Assembly (NCBI RefSeq): GCF_014041935.1
Contig: NZ_CP059491.1
Location: forward strand, 3,844,001-3,908,000
Length of the DNA stretch: 64,000 nt
Direction: 5' to 3'
Source: Gordonia jinghuaiqii
Lineage (GTDB): Bacteria; Actinomycetota; Actinomycetes; Mycobacteriales; Mycobacteriaceae
The notes under the pieces were generated by a model, which saw only the letters and a list, made by a program, of their open reading frames with translations, was not told the DNA's origin and did no database searches. Of this stretch, positions 30,603-39,869 are shown one piece after another; position 1 is the stretch's first letter, and every line of letters starts with the position of its first letter. A program made the translations under genes and the position numbers.

Positions 30603-31154
30603 ATGACCATCAACCGAATCCGTACCGGCATCGCCGCCGCGATCGCAACTGTCCTCGCGCTCGGCGCACTTGTCGGCTGTAGCAGCGACACCGATGAACC
30701 CGCCACCTCCGCAGACGGTGTGCGCATCACCGAACAGTGGGTCAAGGCAGCACCGTCCGGAATGACCGCCGCCTTCGGCGAACTCACCAACGACACGGAT
30801 CAGGAGATCCGGGTGGTATCGGCCTCCTCGCCGGCCGCCGGCCGTGTCGAACTGCACGAGGTGGTGGCCTCCGACACCGGCGCCATGACCATGCGGCCCA
30901 AAGACGGCGGCATGGCCATACCCGCCAACGGCACGTCGACACTCCGACCTGGTGGCGATCATCTGATGCTGTTCGACCTGCCCGCGGCCATCACTCCGGG
31001 TCAGGACGTCACATTCGAGCTGACGCTCTCGGACGGGTCGACCACCACCTTCACCGCCCAGGCACGTGACTTCCCAGGCGCGGACGAGGACTACGCACCC
31101 GGCCACGGCGGCGACGCACCGGCAGCCTCGACCACCCCGCAGCACGGTGCCTGA
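30603..31154 (+). CDS. Copper chaperone PCu(A)C lipoprotein
   Basis: A 183-residue periplasmic-side lipoprotein. The signal peptide ends in a lipobox ALVGC with Cys27. The PCuAC domain (about 45-150) carries copper ligands in LHEVVASDTGAMTMRP and GGDHLMLFDL, matching the family pattern of a His, then Met residues, then H-x-M. PCuAC proteins bring Cu(I) to exported cuproenzymes. GGAGG lies before the ATG at 30603. The next gene, a DyP peroxidase, overlaps by 8 bases, so the two are coupled. In Streptomyces a similar pair (ECuC and DtpA) takes part in copper trafficking. Confidence 0.9.
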   Translation: MTINRIRTGIAAAIATVLALGALVGCSSDTDEPATSADGVRITEQWVKAAPSGMTAAFGELTNDTDQEIRVVSASSPAAGRVELHEVVASDTGAMTMRPKDGGMAIPANGTSTLRPGGDHLMLFDLPAAITPGQDVTFELTLSDGSTTTFTAQARDFPGADEDYAPGHGGDAPAASTTPQHGA

Positions 31155-32364
31155 CCGGCAGCCACCTCGCGCCGGCCTGAGCCGGCGGCGCCTCCTCGCC
31201 GGAGGCGCCGCCGCGCTGGGGGCCACCGGAATCGGCGCGGCGGCAGTGACCGGCAACCGGGCACCGGCCCGCGGTGCCGCCGTGTTCGGCAGCGAGACAA
31301 TACCTTTCTACGGCGCACACCAGGCGGGTGTGGCCACCCCGCCCCAGGCCCACGCGCTGTTCATCGGGCTCGACCTCCGTCCCGCGGCAACTCACGCAGA
31401 TGCCGTCTCGGTCATGCGACTGTGGACCGCCGATGCCGCCCGCCTCACCGCCGGACGACCCGCCTTGGCCGACACCGAGCCCGAACTCTCCGCGACGCCT
31501 GCCCGGTTGACCGCCACCATCGGTTTCGGACCCACCTTCTTCGACCGTCTCGCACTCGACGACCGGCGCCCCTCCGCCATCCGCCCCCTTCCTCCGTTCG
31601 GCATCGACAGACTCGAATCCCATTGGGGTGGTACAGATCTTCTGCTCCATCTGGGCTGTGACGATCCGACCACACTGGCTCACGCCAGTCGCGTGTTGCT
31701 GAAGAACGTGCGGTCACTCACCACCATTCGCTGGACTCAGCGCGGATTCCGCACGGCTCGCGGCGCACATCCGGACGGCCAGACGATGCGCAATCTCATG
31801 GGGCAGGTCGACGGCACCGTCAACCCCACGCCCGGAACCGACCTCGACGCGGTGGTGTGGGCCACCCGCGACGACCAGCCCTGGTTCGCCGGTGGCACCT
31901 CGATGGTGCTGCGCCGCATCCGCATCGAACTCGACACCTGGGACGAGCTCGACCCGCACTCGCGAGATCTGTCTCTGGGTCGACGACAGAGCGATGGGGC
32001 GCCACTGACCGGAACCGACGAGCATGACGCACCCGACTTCGGTGCCACGTCTGCCGGCATGACCGTCATACCCGAGAACGCCCACATCGCGCGTGCCCAC
32101 CCGCGGACCTCGAGCGAGCGGTTCCTGCGTCGCGCCTACAACTACGACGACCCGCCCGCACCAGGTGAAACCAGCAACGCCGGATTGCTCTTCGCCGCCT
32201 ACCAGCGCGATATCGACACGCAGTTCCTACCGGTACAGCAGCGACTCGCCGAGGCCGATGCACTGAACCAGTGGATCACCCCGATCGGATCGGCGGTGTT
32301 CGCCATCCCTCCGGGCATCGAGGAGGGCGCCTACCTCGGGCACCAACTGTTGGAACATGGTTGA
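31147..32364 (+). CDS. Tat-exported DyP-type heme peroxidase
   Basis: A 405-residue dye-decolourising peroxidase. The twin-arginine signal is LSRRRLLAGGAAALGA at about residues 10-25, so the enzyme is exported folded with heme. The DyP hallmark GxxDG is GQVDGTVNPTPG, and the proximal heme histidine region is HIARAHPRTS. It uses hydrogen peroxide to oxidise dyes, phenols or perhaps porphyrins. The GTG at 31147 overlaps the PCuAC gene; longer extensions run back through that gene and are unlikely. Confidence 0.92.
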   Translation: MPDRQPPRAGLSRRRLLAGGAAALGATGIGAAAVTGNRAPARGAAVFGSETIPFYGAHQAGVATPPQAHALFIGLDLRPAATHADAVSVMRLWTADAARLTAGRPALADTEPELSATPARLTATIGFGPTFFDRLALDDRRPSAIRPLPPFGIDRLESHWGGTDLLLHLGCDDPTTLAHASRVLLKNVRSLTTIRWTQRGFRTARGAHPDGQTMRNLMGQVDGTVNPTPGTDLDAVVWATRDDQPWFAGGTSMVLRRIRIELDTWDELDPHSRDLSLGRRQSDGAPLTGTDEHDAPDFGATSAGMTVIPENAHIARAHPRTSSERFLRRAYNYDDPPAPGETSNAGLLFAAYQRDIDTQFLPVQQRLAEADALNQWITPIGSAVFAIPPGIEEGAYLGHQLLEHG

Positions 32365-32417
32365 GACCCAAGACCCCGTGACCCCGAAAAGGGACCCGAG
32401 CTGGCAGACTGTGCCGC

Positions 32418-32810
32418 ATGCTGGCATTCCTCATTCGCACAGTGCTCACCGCGGTGGCGCTGTGGGTCGCGACGTTGATCGTCCCGGGTATCGAGTTCGT
32501 CGGGGGCTCGACGACCGCCGAGAAGGTCGGCATCGCCCTCGTCGTGGCGGTGATCTTCGGCGTCTTGAACGCGTTCATCAAGCCGCTCGTGCAACTGATC
32601 GCCATCCCGTTCTACATCCTGACGCTGGGGCTGATCCACATCGTGATCAACGCGCTCATGCTCGAGCTCACCGCCTGGATCACGCGCAACACGACCCACT
32701 GGGGGCTGGAGGTCGACGACTTCTTCTGGTCGGCGATCTTCGGCGCGCTCGTCGTGTCGGTGGTCGGCTGGCTGCTCGGGCTGCTGACCCGTGACGCGGC
32801 GGACCGGTGA
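32418..32810 (+). CDS. Phage-holin-like membrane protein (PF04020/YvlD family)
   Basis: A 130-residue protein with four hydrophobic segments and the family pattern FGVLNAFIKPLVQLIAIPFY followed by LTLGLIHIVINALMLEL. Despite the family name it is a chromosomal membrane protein of unknown role; no other phage genes are near. Its stop overlaps the next gene's start by 4 bases. Confidence 0.88.
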   Translation: MLAFLIRTVLTAVALWVATLIVPGIEFVGGSTTAEKVGIALVVAVIFGVLNAFIKPLVQLIAIPFYILTLGLIHIVINALMLELTAWITRNTTHWGLEVDDFFWSAIFGALVVSVVGWLLGLLTRDAADR

Positions 32811-33550
32811 TGACCGGGCGCAACGGCACGGGCAGTTCTATGTGGCGTCGTACAGGCGTGCTGGCGGCCGTCGCCGCACTCGGCCTGGCGGGCTGCGGCA
32901 GCGACGGCACCGGTGACCAGCCCCGGTCGGTGACCGTCGTCGGGTCCGGTGAGGTCACCGGAGTCCCCGACACCCTGCGGGCCGACATCGGCGTCGAGGC
33001 CACGGCCGCCGACGTCACCACCGCCCTCAACGAGACCAGCGCGAAGGTCAAGGCCGTCACCGACGCCGTCGTCGCGGCCGGCGTGGAGCGTAAAGACATT
33101 CAGACCCAGCAGGTTTCGGTGAATCCGCAGTACTCGAGTCCGGTTCCCGGCGGGACGAGCGAGATCAGCGGCTACGTCGCGACCAACTCGATCCGGCTCA
33201 CCATCCGCGACATCTCCGCGGCGTCGAACGTCCTGAGTGCCGCGGCCACCGCCGGCGGCGACAGCACCCGCATCAGCAACGTCTCCTTCGCCATCGACGA
33301 CGACTCGGAACTGCTCGAGCAGGCCAGGGAAGCCGCCTTCACCGACGCGCGGGGCCGCGCCGAGCAGTACGCCTCCCTCGCCGGCGACGGCCTCGGCCCG
33401 GTCCTCACCATCAAGGAGACCACCGCAGGCCAGGAGCAGCCCGCGGCGCCGGGCGCCTACGATCGCTCCGTCGCGGCGTCGGAGGTGCCGATCGAGCCGG
33501 GTGAACAGGAACTGACGTTCACGGTGACCGTCACTTTCGCGCTGGACTGA
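32807..33550 (+). CDS. SIMPL-domain (DUF541) lipoprotein
   Basis: A 247-residue exported lipoprotein. The signal leads to the lipobox LGLAGC with Cys at about residue 30. The SIMPL domain follows, with SVTVVGSGEVTGVPDTLRAD at its start and a C-terminal FTVTVTFALD strand. SIMPL proteins are oligomeric envelope proteins of uncertain role linked to stress resistance. An internal Met at about residue 12 is an alternative start. Confidence 0.88.
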   Translation: MMTGRNGTGSSMWRRTGVLAAVAALGLAGCGSDGTGDQPRSVTVVGSGEVTGVPDTLRADIGVEATAADVTTALNETSAKVKAVTDAVVAAGVERKDIQTQQVSVNPQYSSPVPGGTSEISGYVATNSIRLTIRDISAASNVLSAAATAGGDSTRISNVSFAIDDDSELLEQAREAAFTDARGRAEQYASLAGDGLGPVLTIKETTAGQEQPAAPGAYDRSVAASEVPIEPGEQELTFTVTVTFALD

Positions 33551-33669
33551 CCCTCTCGCCGCATCATCCGCGGGGAAGCCCCTCCGCAGGGATCGCCGGG
33601 CACACCCGCACCTCACGAGCGGCCCACCTCTCGAACGGCTCCGGATGGTGAGCCTGACATCCTGGATCG

Positions 33670-34119
33670 ATGCGAGCCGTTCTCCAGCGAGTCAGTCAAG
33701 CCCGCGTGAGCGTCGACGGCGACGTCGTCGGCGAACTCGACATCCCCGACGGCGGTGCGGGTCTCGTCGCCCTGGTCGGCGTCACCCATTCCGACACCCC
33801 CGAACACGCTGCGAAACTCGCCGACAAGATCTGGCGACTGCGCATCTTCGACGGCGGCGACGGACCCGAGAGGGCGGCCGCCGACATCGACGCGCCGGTC
33901 CTGGTGATCAGCCAGTTCACGCTGTACGCCAACACCGCCAAGGGGCGTCGCCCGTCGTGGAACGCGGCCGCACCCGGGCCGGTCGCCGAACCGCTCGTCG
34001 ACGCCGTCATCGACGCTCTCCGCATCGCGGGCGCCACCGTGGCCACCGGCCGCTTCGGCGCGAACATGCAGGTCAGCCTGGTCAACGACGGACCGGTCAC
34101 GCTCGTCCTCGACGTCTGA
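33670..34119 (+). CDS. dtd: D-aminoacyl-tRNA deacylase
   Basis: A 149-residue enzyme that removes D-amino acids (and glycine from tRNA-Ala) from mischarged tRNA. The active-site motifs are [17 protein letters not shown] (SQxT) and the C-terminal [11 protein letters not shown] (NxGP). The N-terminus [20 protein letters not shown] is standard. Confidence 0.97.
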   Translation: MRAVLQRVSQARVSVDGDVVGELDIPDGGAGLVALVGVTHSDTPEHAAKLADKIWRLRIFDGGDGPERAAADIDAPVLVISQFTLYANTAKGRRPSWNAAAPGPVAEPLVDAVIDALRIAGATVATGRFGANMQVSLVNDGPVTLVLDV

Positions 34120-34156
34120 GAGCGGGCCACGACCGGTCGGCGACTAGGGTCGTGAC

Positions 34157-35017
34157 GTGGGACGAATCACCGCACGCCGCCGCGTCACCCGCATCCGCCG
34201 GGATGCCGAGCCGACGCAGCGCGCCGACACCCTGGCCGTCGAGGAACCCCTCGAGATCCGCGTCGGCGGTGAGCGGTTGACCGTCACCATGCGCACCCCC
34301 GGCCACGACTTCGAACTCGTGGCCGGCTATCTGGTCTCCGAGGGGGCCATCACCGCCGGCGCCGACTATTCGACGGCCCGCTACTGCGCGGGCACCGACG
34401 CCGACGGCGCCAACACCTACAACGTCGTCGACGTCACCCTCGCACCGCACGTGCCTCCGCTCGACCCGGGACTCGTCCGGCACAACGCGGTGACGAGCGC
34501 GTGCGGCATCTGCGGCAAGGACAGCATCGACTCGGTACACACGGCCTCGACCCACCCGCCCGCGTCCGACCCGCTCGTCGTCGACGTCGACACGGTTCTC
34601 GGCCTCCCCGACCGGCTGCGCGCCGAGCAGGAGCTGTTCGACAAGACCGGCGGGTTACACGCCGCCGCACTCTTCGACGCCGAGGGTGAGCTGCTCGTGT
34701 CGCGCGAGGACGTCGGCCGCCACAACGCGGTCGACAAGGTCATCGGCTGGGCGGTTCTCGCCGACCGGCTCCCCCTGTCGGGCACCGTCCTCCAGGTCTC
34801 CGGGCGTGCCAGTTTCGAACTCGTGCAGAAGGCCGCGATGGCGGGTATCCCGATACTGTGCGCGGTCTCGGCACCATCGTCGCTGGCCGCCGATCTCGCC
34901 GACGAACTGGGGATCACCCTCGTCGGGTTCTCCCGCGGCGACTCAATGGTGATCTACACCCGACCCGACCGGATCACCACCGCCGTCGCCGCCGAGCGTC
35001 ACCCGCTCTACAGTTGA
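34157..35017 (+). CDS. fdhD: Formate dehydrogenase accessory sulfurtransferase FdhD
   Basis: A 286-residue protein that passes sulfur from a cysteine desulfurase to the molybdenum cofactor of formate dehydrogenases. The catalytic loop is TSACGICGKDSID (CxxC), followed by the GGLHAAALFDAEG and EDVGRHNAVDKVIGWA blocks. No formate dehydrogenase gene is in the window, so its client lies elsewhere. Start GTG at 34157. Confidence 0.95.
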   Translation: MGRITARRRVTRIRRDAEPTQRADTLAVEEPLEIRVGGERLTVTMRTPGHDFELVAGYLVSEGAITAGADYSTARYCAGTDADGANTYNVVDVTLAPHVPPLDPGLVRHNAVTSACGICGKDSIDSVHTASTHPPASDPLVVDVDTVLGLPDRLRAEQELFDKTGGLHAAALFDAEGELLVSREDVGRHNAVDKVIGWAVLADRLPLSGTVLQVSGRASFELVQKAAMAGIPILCAVSAPSSLAADLADELGITLVGFSRGDSMVIYTRPDRITTAVAAERHPLYS

Positions 35018-35043
35018 GCGAGTGCCCGCCCGGGGGCGCGGCG

Positions 35044-36228
35044 TCAGTGGTGCAACAGATGCGAGACCGGACTTCGGAGAACGGCCGCGACATCGGTGAG
35101 CACACGGGCACCGAGTTCGCCGTCGACGAGCCGGTGATCGAATGCCAGGGTCAGCCGCGCCACCTCCCGGATCTCCACCCGGTCCCCGACCACCCAGGGC
35201 GTCGGCCGGACCGCACCAAACGCCAGAATCGCGGCCTCACCCGGATTGAGGATCGGCGTACCACCGTCCATCCCGAGCGCCCCGATATTCGTCAGGGTGA
35301 CCGTGCCGCCCTCCATCTGCGCAGGCCGCACCCGGCCGGCCCGCGCCGTGGCGATCAGCTCGCCGAGCGCCGTGATCAGTTCGCGAAACGACAACGACTC
35401 GGCTCCTTTGACATTCGGGACCACGAGCCCGCGAGGTGTCGCGGCGGCGACCCCCAGATTGACATGCCGGTACCGGACGATCTCCTGGGCATCGCCGTCC
35501 CAGCGCGAGTTGATCTCCGGGTTGCGACCGATCGCCGTCACCAGCGCCCTGGCCACCACCGCCATCGGACTGATCCGGACATCCTCCCAACCCGGAGCAT
35601 CTCGCAGGGACCGGGTCAGCGCCATCGTCTCGGTCATGTCCACGTCTATCCACTCGGACGCATGCGGTGCGGTGAACGCCGAGTACGTCATCGCGGACAC
35701 CATCGCCTTGCGCACACCGCGGATCGGGATACGAATCTCGGGTTCGACAACGGCTTCGGCGGGTTCGAGACCGGCTTCGCCGGGAACGCCGGCCGAACGC
35801 ACAGCAGTCCGCGCGGTACCGCCCGTACGCGGCCGCAGGAATCGTGTCCGAGCGATGGGCTCGATGGGACCGGACCCTACCAGCATCGGCGCATGCCCAG
35901 CCGCGCCAGGATCAGCCTCCACAACCGGATTCGCCTGCTCGCGAACCGCTTCCGAATCCGGTCTCGTCGCGACGCCCGAACGCCGGCTCGAACGTACGCT
36001 GAGGATGACCGTGCCGACATCCACCGTCTCCCCCTCGGCGACGTGTATCTCCTCAACTGTCCCCCGAACCGGCGAGGGCAGTTCGACAGCCGACTTGGCC
36101 GTCTCGATCTCGCACACTATCTGGTTGACCTCGACCTCCTCGCCGACGGCAACCCGCCACTCGAGCACTTCGGCCTCGGTGAGCCCCTCGCCCACGTCGG
36201 GAAGTTTGAATCGGGTGATCGTCGTCAT
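35044..36228 (-). CDS. Branched-chain 2-oxoacid dehydrogenase E2 (lipoyl acyltransferase)
   Basis: A 394-residue dihydrolipoyl acyltransferase. The lipoyl domain (about 1-80) has the lipoate-bearing Lys45 in IETAKSAVE. The catalytic domain (about 165-394) ends with the active-site motif FDHRLVDGELGA. The linker of about 90 residues between them (residues 81-165) is Pro/Arg/Ala-rich and shows no recognisable E3-binding (peripheral subunit-binding) domain, which normally sits there. The ATG at 36228 starts MTTITRFKLPDVGEG; the gene lies 4 bases after E1-beta. No E3 gene is in this operon. Confidence 0.93.
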   Translation of the reverse strand: MTTITRFKLPDVGEGLTEAEVLEWRVAVGEEVEVNQIVCEIETAKSAVELPSPVRGTVEEIHVAEGETVDVGTVILSVRSSRRSGVATRPDSEAVREQANPVVEADPGAAGHAPMLVGSGPIEPIARTRFLRPRTGGTARTAVRSAGVPGEAGLEPAEAVVEPEIRIPIRGVRKAMVSAMTYSAFTAPHASEWIDVDMTETMALTRSLRDAPGWEDVRISPMAVVARALVTAIGRNPEINSRWDGDAQEIVRYRHVNLGVAAATPRGLVVPNVKGAESLSFRELITALGELIATARAGRVRPAQMEGGTVTLTNIGALGMDGGTPILNPGEAAILAFGAVRPTPWVVGDRVEIREVARLTLAFDHRLVDGELGARVLTDVAAVLRSPVSHLLHH

Positions 36229-36232
36229 GGCG

Positions 36233-37237
36233 TCACTTCTCCTGAAAGTGCAGGGAACGGTCGAGAGCGTCCAGCACGCGGTCGACGTCGGGGAGGAACT
36301 GGCTCTCGAGGCGGGCCGCCGGATAGGGCAGATGAAATCCGCCCACTCGCAGGACCGGTGCCCGCATCGAGTCGAAGCAGTGCTCCTGGACTGCCGCCGC
36401 GATCTCGGCGCCCACCCCCAGGAAGGTCGACGCCTCGTGTACCACAACCACGTGCCCGGTCTGTTGTGCCTGCGCGACAACGGTATCCACGTCCAGCGGC
36501 GACAGACTGCGCAGATCCACCACCCCCACCGAATACCCGTCCTCGGCCGCAGCGTCGGAGGCCGCAATCGCGGTGTCGACGGTCGGCCCGTAGGCGATCA
36601 AGGTGGCATCGACACCCTCCCGCCGTACGCGGGCCCGATCCATCGGGAGATCGGGCCCGGCACCGACCTCCGACCGGTGCCAGTAGCGCCGTTTCGGTTC
36701 GAAGAAGATGACCGGATCGTCACTTCGGATCGCCTGTTGGATGAGGTGATAGGCGTCGTGCGCATCGGCACACGTCAGTACCCGCAAACCTGCGGTGTGT
36801 GCGAAGTACGCCTCGTTGGATTCACTGTGGTGTTCGACGGCGCCGATGCCGCCACCCATCGGAATACGGATGACGAGCGGCATCGCCAGCCTGCCCTGCG
36901 AGCGGGCACGCATCTTGGCGAGCTGACTGACGATCTGGTCGAAGGCCGGGTACACGAAGCCGTCGAACTGGATCTCGCACACCGGACGGTAGCCGTTCAA
37001 CGCCCAGCCGATCGCCGTGCCGACGATCCCCGATTCGGCCAGCGGAGTGTCGATGACCCGGTCCCGGCCGAACTCGGCCTGCAATCCGTCTGTCACCCGG
37101 AACACCCCGCCCAGCGTGCCGATGTCCTCACCCAGCATCACGACGGAGTCGTCGGCTGCCATCGCCGCGCGCAACCCTGCGTTGACGGCGGCTCCGAGGG
37201 ATGACATGCCCGGTCCTGCTGTGGTCGGCGTACTCAT
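36233..37237 (-). CDS. Branched-chain 2-oxoacid dehydrogenase E1, beta subunit
   Basis: A 334-residue transketolase-type beta subunit. The ThDP-contacting glutamate lies in VVMLGEDIGTLGGVFRVTDG, and the C-terminal half has the transketolase C domain (VVVVHEASTFLGVGAEIAAA). It forms the E1 heterotetramer with the alpha subunit, decarboxylating the 2-oxo acids from Leu, Ile and Val. The ATG at 37237 overlaps the E1-alpha stop as ATGA. Confidence 0.95.
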   Translation of the reverse strand: MSTPTTAGPGMSSLGAAVNAGLRAAMAADDSVVMLGEDIGTLGGVFRVTDGLQAEFGRDRVIDTPLAESGIVGTAIGWALNGYRPVCEIQFDGFVYPAFDQIVSQLAKMRARSQGRLAMPLVIRIPMGGGIGAVEHHSESNEAYFAHTAGLRVLTCADAHDAYHLIQQAIRSDDPVIFFEPKRRYWHRSEVGAGPDLPMDRARVRREGVDATLIAYGPTVDTAIAASDAAAEDGYSVGVVDLRSLSPLDVDTVVAQAQQTGHVVVVHEASTFLGVGAEIAAAVQEHCFDSMRAPVLRVGGFHLPYPAARLESQFLPDVDRVLDALDRSLHFQEK

Positions 37238-38376
37238 CGTCGATCTCCCATCGGCCGTTGCGATTCGGCGAACCATGCCCGCTCGCGCTCCACACCCGTG
37301 TGCGGCTCGGCGTAGGCGGTGCGGAAGACCTGATCGAGGTCGGGTTCGTCCAAGGCCAGACATTCCGCCCGGACCGACGCACCGAAGGCGGCACATTCGG
37401 CGTCGACGTCATCGAAGAACTGCGACTCGGTCCCCTGCAGTTCGAGATGGCGACGTAGCCGCACGAGCGGATCACGGGCCTCCCACAGTTGTTGTTCGGC
37501 GTCGGTCCGATACCGGCCGGGATCGTCGGAACTGCTGTGACCGCCCCGGCGGTATGTGGTCGCCTCCACCAGGACCGGGCCGCCTCCGCTTCGAATATGC
37601 TGGGCTGCCAGGGTTGTCGTCGCATGGACGGCGAGCACATCATTCCCGTCGACGTGCATCGCCCGCATCCCGAACCCCTCGGCGCGCCGGTGCAGCGGCG
37701 CGGCCATCTGAACGCTGGTGGGCGTCGATATCGCCCACTGGTTGTTCTGGCAGAAGAACAACACCGGGAGCCTTCCCGCGGCCGCCCAGTTGAACGCCTC
37801 GTTCACATCACCCTGACTGGAGGCGCCGTCCCCGAAGTAGGCCATGACGACGCCGGCCTCGGCACCGCGACCCGTCGACGAAGCACGATGCACCTCGGCT
37901 GCCGCGAACCCCGTGGCGTGGAGAACCTGCGCACCGAGCACCAGTGAGTAGATGTGAAACCGCGTGGCGGCCGGGTCCCATCCCGCGTGCGCGTTGCCGC
38001 GCCACTGCGCGAGGAGTTGTGACGGCGTCAGGCCGCGGCACAATCCGGCGACATGCTCGCGATAGCTGGGAAACACCATGTCCGTCTCGCTGAGGGCCCT
38101 GATCGATCCGACCTGAGCTGCTTCTTGCCCCCAACTCATCAACCAGAGTTTCAGCTCGCCCTGCCGCTGCAGCGCCAACGCTTCGGTGTCCAGGCGTCGC
38201 CCCAAGGCCATGTCACGATAGAAGCCACGGGCCACCGCCGGGGCGACGCTGTGCTCGGCCCCTGCCGTGGTGAGTTCTCCTGAGGGCGTGAGGAACTGGA
38301 TCATGGACGAGGAACCATCGACCAGTCGTCCTCCGGCGCCACTTGCCGTCGCGCTGACCCCGACCGTCACGGTCAT
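37234..38376 (-). CDS. Branched-chain 2-oxoacid dehydrogenase E1, alpha subunit
   Basis: A 380-residue thiamine-diphosphate-binding subunit. The ThDP motif begins at FGDGASSQGDVNEAFNWAAA and ends with LFFCQNNQWA. The phosphorylation-loop-like segment TYRRGGHSSSDDPGRYR is typical of branched-chain rather than pyruvate E1. The ATG at 38376 overlaps the stop of the leucine dehydrogenase gene, so deamination and decarboxylation enzymes are translated together. Confidence 0.95.
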   Translation of the reverse strand: MTVTVGVSATASGAGGRLVDGSSSMIQFLTPSGELTTAGAEHSVAPAVARGFYRDMALGRRLDTEALALQRQGELKLWLMSWGQEAAQVGSIRALSETDMVFPSYREHVAGLCRGLTPSQLLAQWRGNAHAGWDPAATRFHIYSLVLGAQVLHATGFAAAEVHRASSTGRGAEAGVVMAYFGDGASSQGDVNEAFNWAAAGRLPVLFFCQNNQWAISTPTSVQMAAPLHRRAEGFGMRAMHVDGNDVLAVHATTTLAAQHIRSGGGPVLVEATTYRRGGHSSSDDPGRYRTDAEQQLWEARDPLVRLRRHLELQGTESQFFDDVDAECAAFGASVRAECLALDEPDLDQVFRTAYAEPHTGVERERAWFAESQRPMGDRR

Positions 38377-39437
38377 CGCGCAATCCCTTCCCGGCGTGCG
38401 GCGGAGATCCGTGTCTGCGCCAGTCGCTGCGCACACCGCAGCGGGGTCTCACCCCGCCGCAGCGACTCCTCCAGCAGCACAGCGGTGCGGTCTCCGATCG
38501 CGGACAGAGCCTCCGCCAGCTGGGCTTCGGTGCCCCGCCTGCGGCGGACGTCGATGTCGACGACCCCACCCGCGTTGGCGATGAAATCCGGCACATAGAC
38601 GATCCCCGCGTCGGCAAGACTTCCCGCGACCGAATCGTCGACCAAGAGATCATTCGCCGCGCCCACGATCAGGCGACAGTTCAACGCATTCACCACGTCA
38701 TGGCCGATGAGACGCGCGGTCGCACACGGGATGAACACATCTGCCGGTGCGGTCACCGCCAGTTCCGGAGCGACCGTCGATGCGCCCAGTTCACTCGCCA
38801 GCACCCGCGCCCGATCACCGTCGACGTCACTCAGGATCAGCTCCGCGCCTGCATCGGCGAGTGCGCGCGCCAACGCGGAGCCAACCTGCCCCACTCCGTG
38901 GATCACCATGCAGGTGCCCTGGAGTCCAGGAAGATCCGGATGGACGCGTACGGCGGCCCGGATCGCGTGCAGCACACCGATGGCCGTTGACGGGGACGGA
39001 TTCACCTCGACTGAGGGGACATCGGCGCCCCCCGCCTGCATCCACCGCAGATCCTCAGTGCCGGTACCCATGTCGACTCCTGGCAGATAACACCCCGCCC
39101 GAGCCACGAACTCACCGAACCGCATCATCAGATCGGCCCGCTGCGACTCGTCGTCGCTGTCGCGGAATATCACAGATTTCGCTCCGCCATAGGGTAATTC
39201 GGCGCAGGCGTTCTTCAGTGTCATCGCCCGTGCGAGCCTCCGGGCCTCGAGCACACCGGCCCCGGCCGTCGGATAGGAGGCGTAGCGCACGCCGCCGAGC
39301 GCGGGTCCCAGGGCGCTGTCGTCGATGGCGATGACTGCCCGCAACCCCAGCCTCTCGTCACTGCAGAGGACGAGCTGCTCGGTCGCCCAGACGTCGGCGC
39401 CTGCGATCTCCTCGATCTCGGTAATCGTCATGGTCAT
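38373..39437 (-). CDS. Leucine/valine-type amino acid dehydrogenase
   Basis: A 354-residue Glu/Leu/Phe/Val dehydrogenase. The catalytic lysine region is KNACAELPYGGAKSVIF, the NAD-binding motif is HGVGQVGSALARALADAG, and the C-terminal domain has the segment DFIANAGGVVDID. Length and operon context favour a leucine or valine dehydrogenase that deaminates branched-chain amino acids and hands the 2-oxo acids to E1. Start ATG at 39437, overlapping the upstream ACT gene by 4 bases. Confidence 0.92.
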   Translation of the reverse strand: MTMTITEIEEIAGADVWATEQLVLCSDERLGLRAVIAIDDSALGPALGGVRYASYPTAGAGVLEARRLARAMTLKNACAELPYGGAKSVIFRDSDDESQRADLMMRFGEFVARAGCYLPGVDMGTGTEDLRWMQAGGADVPSVEVNPSPSTAIGVLHAIRAAVRVHPDLPGLQGTCMVIHGVGQVGSALARALADAGAELILSDVDGDRARVLASELGASTVAPELAVTAPADVFIPCATARLIGHDVVNALNCRLIVGAANDLLVDDSVAGSLADAGIVYVPDFIANAGGVVDIDVRRRRGTEAQLAEALSAIGDRTAVLLEESLRRGETPLRCAQRLAQTRISAARREGIAR

Positions 39438-39790
39438 GATCTCGGCCCTACACTTTCGTTCGCTGTCGGGAGGTTCGGACGAGCACCGACTCGAAGATCG
39501 ACACCGCCGTCTGCCGACAGCACATCGACTGCGGCGAGGACGCGGCGACGAACGAGCTCGATAGAGCTCTGGCCCGGCAGTTCCACGACCAGTTCGAGGA
39601 TCCGGATGCCCAGACGCGGATGACGCGCGAGCCTGATCTCGACGATGTCGGCGTCGCTTCGGTGCAGGAGCGTCAGAATCCGCGGTGCGGCGGCACGGTT
39701 GTCGAGCAACCGGACACGTAGGAAGAAGCGCCGTCGCGTCGCGGCTGGATCGGCCTCGACGCTATCGAGGACATCGGTGGGGCTTGTCAT
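39434..39790 (-). CDS. Small ACT-domain protein, first gene of the branched-chain operon
   Basis: A 118-residue protein whose centre (about 20-92, RRFFLRVRLLDNRAAAPRIL to the VLSADGG turn) has the beta-alpha-beta-beta-alpha-beta pattern of an ACT domain, the amino-acid-sensing module found in IlvN. No catalytic domain is attached. It may sense Leu, Ile or Val and regulate the dehydrogenase encoded next. AGAGGTG lies 4 bases before the ATG. Confidence 0.7.
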   Translation of the reverse strand: MTSPTDVLDSVEADPAATRRRFFLRVRLLDNRAAAPRILTLLHRSDADIVEIRLARHPRLGIRILELVVELPGQSSIELVRRRVLAAVDVLSADGGVDLRVGARPNLPTANESVGPRS

Positions 39791-39869
39791 GACACCTCTG
39801 TTCGACGTGCACTGGATCGCAGCGCGTTACCGGTGAGCGCGGCTCGGATGGTGCCGCTCTCGGACACAC

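Noticed and set aside
32418..32810. Prophage remnant suggested by the holin-like protein
   Set aside because: This family is chromosomal in many bacteria, and no other phage gene, attachment site or composition change is present.
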